Shown piece after piece: positions 61,171-64,000 of a stretch of 64,000 nucleotides of DNA. Made by a program: the position numbers and the translations under genes. The notes under the pieces are model-generated. The model was not told the DNA's origin. It was given only the letters and a program-made list of their open reading frames with translations, and made no database searches. The stretch lies in the NCBI RefSeq assembly GCF_010015445.1, contig NC_053120.1, positions 7,962,614 through 8,026,613 on the forward strand, given 5' to 3'. Origin of the DNA: Perca fluviatilis. Its lineage: Eukaryota; Chordata; Actinopteri; Perciformes; Percidae. Positions within the stretch are counted from its first letter, which is position 1, and every line of letters begins with the position of its first letter.

Positions 61171-62437
61171 AGCATTCCATTTACCTCGGAACTCGGAAGC
61201 CAGAGCTGGGAATGATGTCACACCCGAGTTAGTCTATAGCCACGACGTTCCACTCCCGGGATTGCACTCGTTCTGCCTTTAAATGCACACATGTTCCACC
61301 AAAACAAGTTCTTTCCCAAGGCTATTTAGCAGCAGCACCGTGGCTCCGCTCGGCGCTTAGCACCGGCCAAGACGATTGTGATTGGTTTAAAGAAATGCCG
61401 ATAAACCAGAGCACGTTTTTCTCCCATCCCGGAATGCTGTGTGGACTAGCCAGACCCTCCTCAGACTACACCCGAGTTGACTGCGTTCCATTTAACAAGT
61501 CGGATTTTCACTGTGGGGTTAGCTCTAGCCAGGTAATCGGCCGACCGTCGACAGAAAAGCCAGTCGGAATGATCAGTCGCGTCCCCGAGGTCCAAAAAAC
61601 TGCCTCGGAACACAGAGGCGACACCGACTTGAGAAACGTAATACGTCTCCATAGCAGCAGGCGGCGCTACTCTGTATTGTTGCCCAAGAAATGAAAACCG
61701 GCAGCTGATTGGACGATTTGTTTTCTCCGGAAATTCAAAGCCAGACTGTCATGGCGGCCGTTCAGAATACAATCTCATATTGTACTAAAATAGTTCACTG
61801 AAACATGTTTTACATTTTACATTTTAAGCGAGAAATAGGCCGTGCAGTTGCTGAATCTGTCTTTATTTCAGATCGAAAAAGGTCAGTTTAAAAGATTTTC
61901 GTCAGATTTTGAGAGACTCTAGTCACGCTCATCCGGCTCGTCATTTCCGGGTGAGTCCCGACTGCCCTGTCTCCAACTGAACCAGTCAGTTTCGGCCAAA
62001 ATGAACGCCGACAGCCCCGAGACTGACGACGGCACGGAACACACCGAACATACTCGAGTCACTGACCTCGCCAGACTGTCCAAAGGCCGATTATCGGCTT
62101 GGTGTGTCTCTGGCTTACGTCATTGTTAGCAACTGATGACAACGCATTACGCTGTTTTTTTGTGCGTGCAAACAGCATAACAACATGTCCACAGATAGAA
62201 GTTGGGCAGGACTGTGTGTACGACTGATTCAGAGAGACACAAATAAAACAGAAGTGCTAATAAACTGTATGTTACGACAGCTTTCACTACTGCTGATGCA
62301 CGGAGAGGCCATGTTGGATTTTGAGCTTGGGGTACTGCGAGGTCGTCCGAGTTCCCAACTCGGAAATCTGAGTTCAGGGGGGCGTGTTTTCGAATTTGAC
62401 CTCGCAAAATCCGACTTCCGAGTACAAATGGAACGCA
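61171..62437. mobile_element. MITE-like element with GTTCCATTT-type ends, containing a second insertion
   Basis: The left end GCATTCCATTTACCTCGG-AACTCGG and, in inverse, the right end GCGTTCCATTTGTACTCGG-AAGTCGG agree with small gaps. The left arm is interrupted by the TAGTCT element at 61230-61468. Farther in, AGCCAGGTAATCGGCCGAC (61527) and GGCCGATTATCGGCT (62086) form another inverted pair, possibly a further nested element. Confidence 0.55.
61221..61477. mobile_element. TAGTCT-ended DNA transposon (copy B), internally deleted, 9-bp target duplication
   Basis: The element at 61230-61468 starts TAGTCTATAGCCACGACG and ends AGACCCTCCTCAGACTA. The perfect 9-bp repeat CACCCGAGT lies at 61221-61229 and 61469-61477. 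Its middle (ACCAAAACAAGTTCTTTCCC, AAGACGATTGTGATTGG) is shared with copy A at 5325-5420. Confidence 0.9.
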
Positions 62438-63012
62438 CGATCTGCAATATCACAGGAGGTAAACTGATCCCAGCACAGATAGTGTAGATAAACAGCATAG
62501 TCATCATAAAAGGAAAGATGGATCATTAATAGTGAGGAGTCAGACATGAGTCTTAACATTTCTGCTGAATAAAATATAAATATATACACACTGTGGAGTG
62601 CTGGTGATCAATATTAATCTATTTTAATTTGAGATGATCTAGATAATAAGAGACATTTGGAGGACGAACCGAAAAAACGACATAAGAATTAAATTACAAT
62701 CTTGCGTCTCTTGGAAACACCAACTGTGAGTGATTTGACATCAGCGCCTCAGGCATAAAATGTGTCTCTCTCTTGACTCATCACTCTGCAGGAACTTTTA
62801 ACAGTCACACAGGGACAAGCTGCAGAGTCTAAGTTTCTCCACCAGCAGTTCACTCCATGGACCAGAGAAAAATGTCTGACACCTGTAAAGGTACTGGTGC
62901 CATCCTATTATGTAATCATGGTATCACATAATGGAGATATAAAAGGAAAAAAAAAACTTAGCTTTTAATAACTGTGTTCGTAGCTAACAAGTTGACAAGG
63001 ACACTGAAGGTA
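62438..63012. other. Intron, no distinct feature
   Basis: Nothing recognised. Confidence 0.4.
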
Positions 63013-63269
63013 ATCTTCATTAGTGCTGGGTAATGTATCCATATTGTGATATGAGGCTAGATATTGTCTTAGATTTTGGATATCGTAATATCGTCATATG
63101 GTAAGTGTCCTTGTTTTAAAGGCTGCATTAGAGTAAAGTGTTACTTTCAGAACTTAACCAGACTGTTCTAGCTGTTCTATTATTTGCCTTTACCCACTTA
63201 GTCATGAAATCATCATCAAGAATATCGTGATATTTGATTTTCTCCATATTGCCCAGCCCTACTCTGCAT
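63013..63269. mobile_element. hAT MITE, TAGGGCTGGGCAATAT family, copy 2
   Basis: 63021-63261 starts TAGTGCTGGGTAATGTATCC and ends ATATTGCCCAGCCCTA, and shares GACTGTTCTAGCTGTTCTAT and TTTTAAAGGCTGCATTA with copy 1 at 21525. The flanks ATCTTCAT and CTCTGCAT agree at 6 of 8, an older insertion than copy 1. Confidence 0.85.
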
Positions 63270-63720
63270 TTTGGGTCATTTTAGTAACCTGCTGGGGACA
63301 GTTTATGTTCTATAGTTAACAGCTAACATTTCTAAGTATTTAAATTTAATGATCATAATGTTAAAAAAAGTAAATAAAACTAAACATTTCCGGCAGCATT
63401 CCATCATCAGGATTGTATAGAAATTATAGTATAGATTAAAGACAATATCAATGAACGGCAATAATCATAACATAAGAAGAATTCAAATAATACAAATTTG
63501 TTAAAGGTAGGGGGACTTCTCAGTTCAAACATGTTTTATAGGCTATAGGCTTTCCTAAATCAAGTTTCAATGTGTATTTAAAATCATTTAATCAGTTACA
63601 TTAGCTGTTGAAAATGTACCCTCATTTGTTCAAGTTTATTGTTCAGTGCTAAAATATCATGGCTCACAACATATCTGTCTCGACCCTTTGCCAACCACAT
63701 TATAGGGATCACTGCCAAAT
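63270..63720. other. Intron, no distinct feature
   Basis: Nothing recognised. Confidence 0.4.
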
Positions 63721-64000
63721 TGTCACGACTGGATATATTTCTTTTATGTCTGTATCACGCTCACAGAGGCAGTGGACCCACAATGCATGACTCCGATAAG
63801 TAGGATTCCAAAAGTTTTATTTGGAGCGCAAACAAAACTCACGAGCAACCGTTTTCCAAAAACAACAGGCAAGGGGAAGTCCAAAAACAGGCAATGGTCA
63901 CATCAAACTCATGGGTAACAGTATGCAACACGACAAAAACACAGGGAATCAGAAAAACAGGAACACAAGGAATACAGGGAAATGCTCAAAAGCTGACACA
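63721..64000. repeat. Fish interspersed repeat, cut by the window edge
   Basis: TGTCACGACTGGATATATTT, then AAAAGTTTTATTTGGAGCGC, AAACTCACGAGCAACCG and GGCAAGGGGAAGTCCAAAAA is wording I associate with a dispersed teleost repeat. Its class and the right end are not visible. Confidence 0.5.

Noticed and set aside
54139..64000. Upstream PTB-domain exons of nos1ap
   Set aside because: Looked for the DESKMLVMQDPIYR-type and earlier exons on the minus strand and found none; they probably lie beyond the right edge.

Overview
The window looks like vertebrate, ray-finned-fish (percomorph-type) nuclear DNA. It has no operons and no long intact host ORF. It carries dozens of (CA)n microsatellites, Tc1/mariner, hAT and PIF/Harbinger DNA transposons, TTAA-flanked fold-back elements, L2-like LINE tails and several copies of a tRNA-derived SINE. 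The species cannot be fixed from sequence alone.

The one host gene I can support is nos1ap (CAPON, the NOS1 adaptor protein), on the minus strand. Four consecutive coding exons are readable with GT/AG splice sites and compatible phases: 54030-54138 (C-terminal half of the PTB domain), 34962-35103 (end of the PTB domain and start of the linker), 28768-28937 (linker) and 10721-10882 (glutamine-rich start of the coiled coil). Together they encode about 194 residues. The start of the gene lies beyond the right edge, because the first PTB exons are not seen. The rest of the coiled coil and the C-terminal NOS1-binding end lie beyond the left edge. About 0.6 kb of the window is therefore coding and the rest is intron.

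Layout, left to right. 1-10.7 kb: intron with a palindromic TTAA element (1438-2342), a second TTAA MITE, a transposon with 9-bp target duplications that is split by a SINE (4891-5529), two long CA tracts around a fish repeat, and a nearly complete Tc1 element (8442-10073). 10.7-28.8 kb: nos1ap exon, then an intron with a decayed hAT transposase element (20107-21117), a nested TTAA/hAT/LINE cluster (21510-22597) and more hAT MITEs. 28.8-35.1 kb: two nos1ap exons around SINEs, pyrimidine-rich DNA and a second palindromic TTAA element (33633-34559). 35.1-54.0 kb: a 19-kb intron with a BED-finger hAT (37064-38925), a three-layer nest (40737-43052), a small transposon carrying a RecQ-like helicase fragment (43793-44202) and a Tc1 relic containing a LINE 3' end (50578-51853). 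54.1-64 kb: intron with a large hAT holding a GC-rich repeat block, a PIF/Harbinger element with a MADF-like exon, and further nested MITEs.

Many insertions can be dated relative to one another because their target-site duplications are still readable. The more unusual observations are the RecQ-fragment element and its 9-bp target duplications, the pair of self-complementary TTAA elements, a roughly 155-bp segment present twice and flanked by CA tracts, an inverted duplication of a transposon exon and splice donor, and a (TG)n tract that begins 13 nt inside a nos1ap intron.
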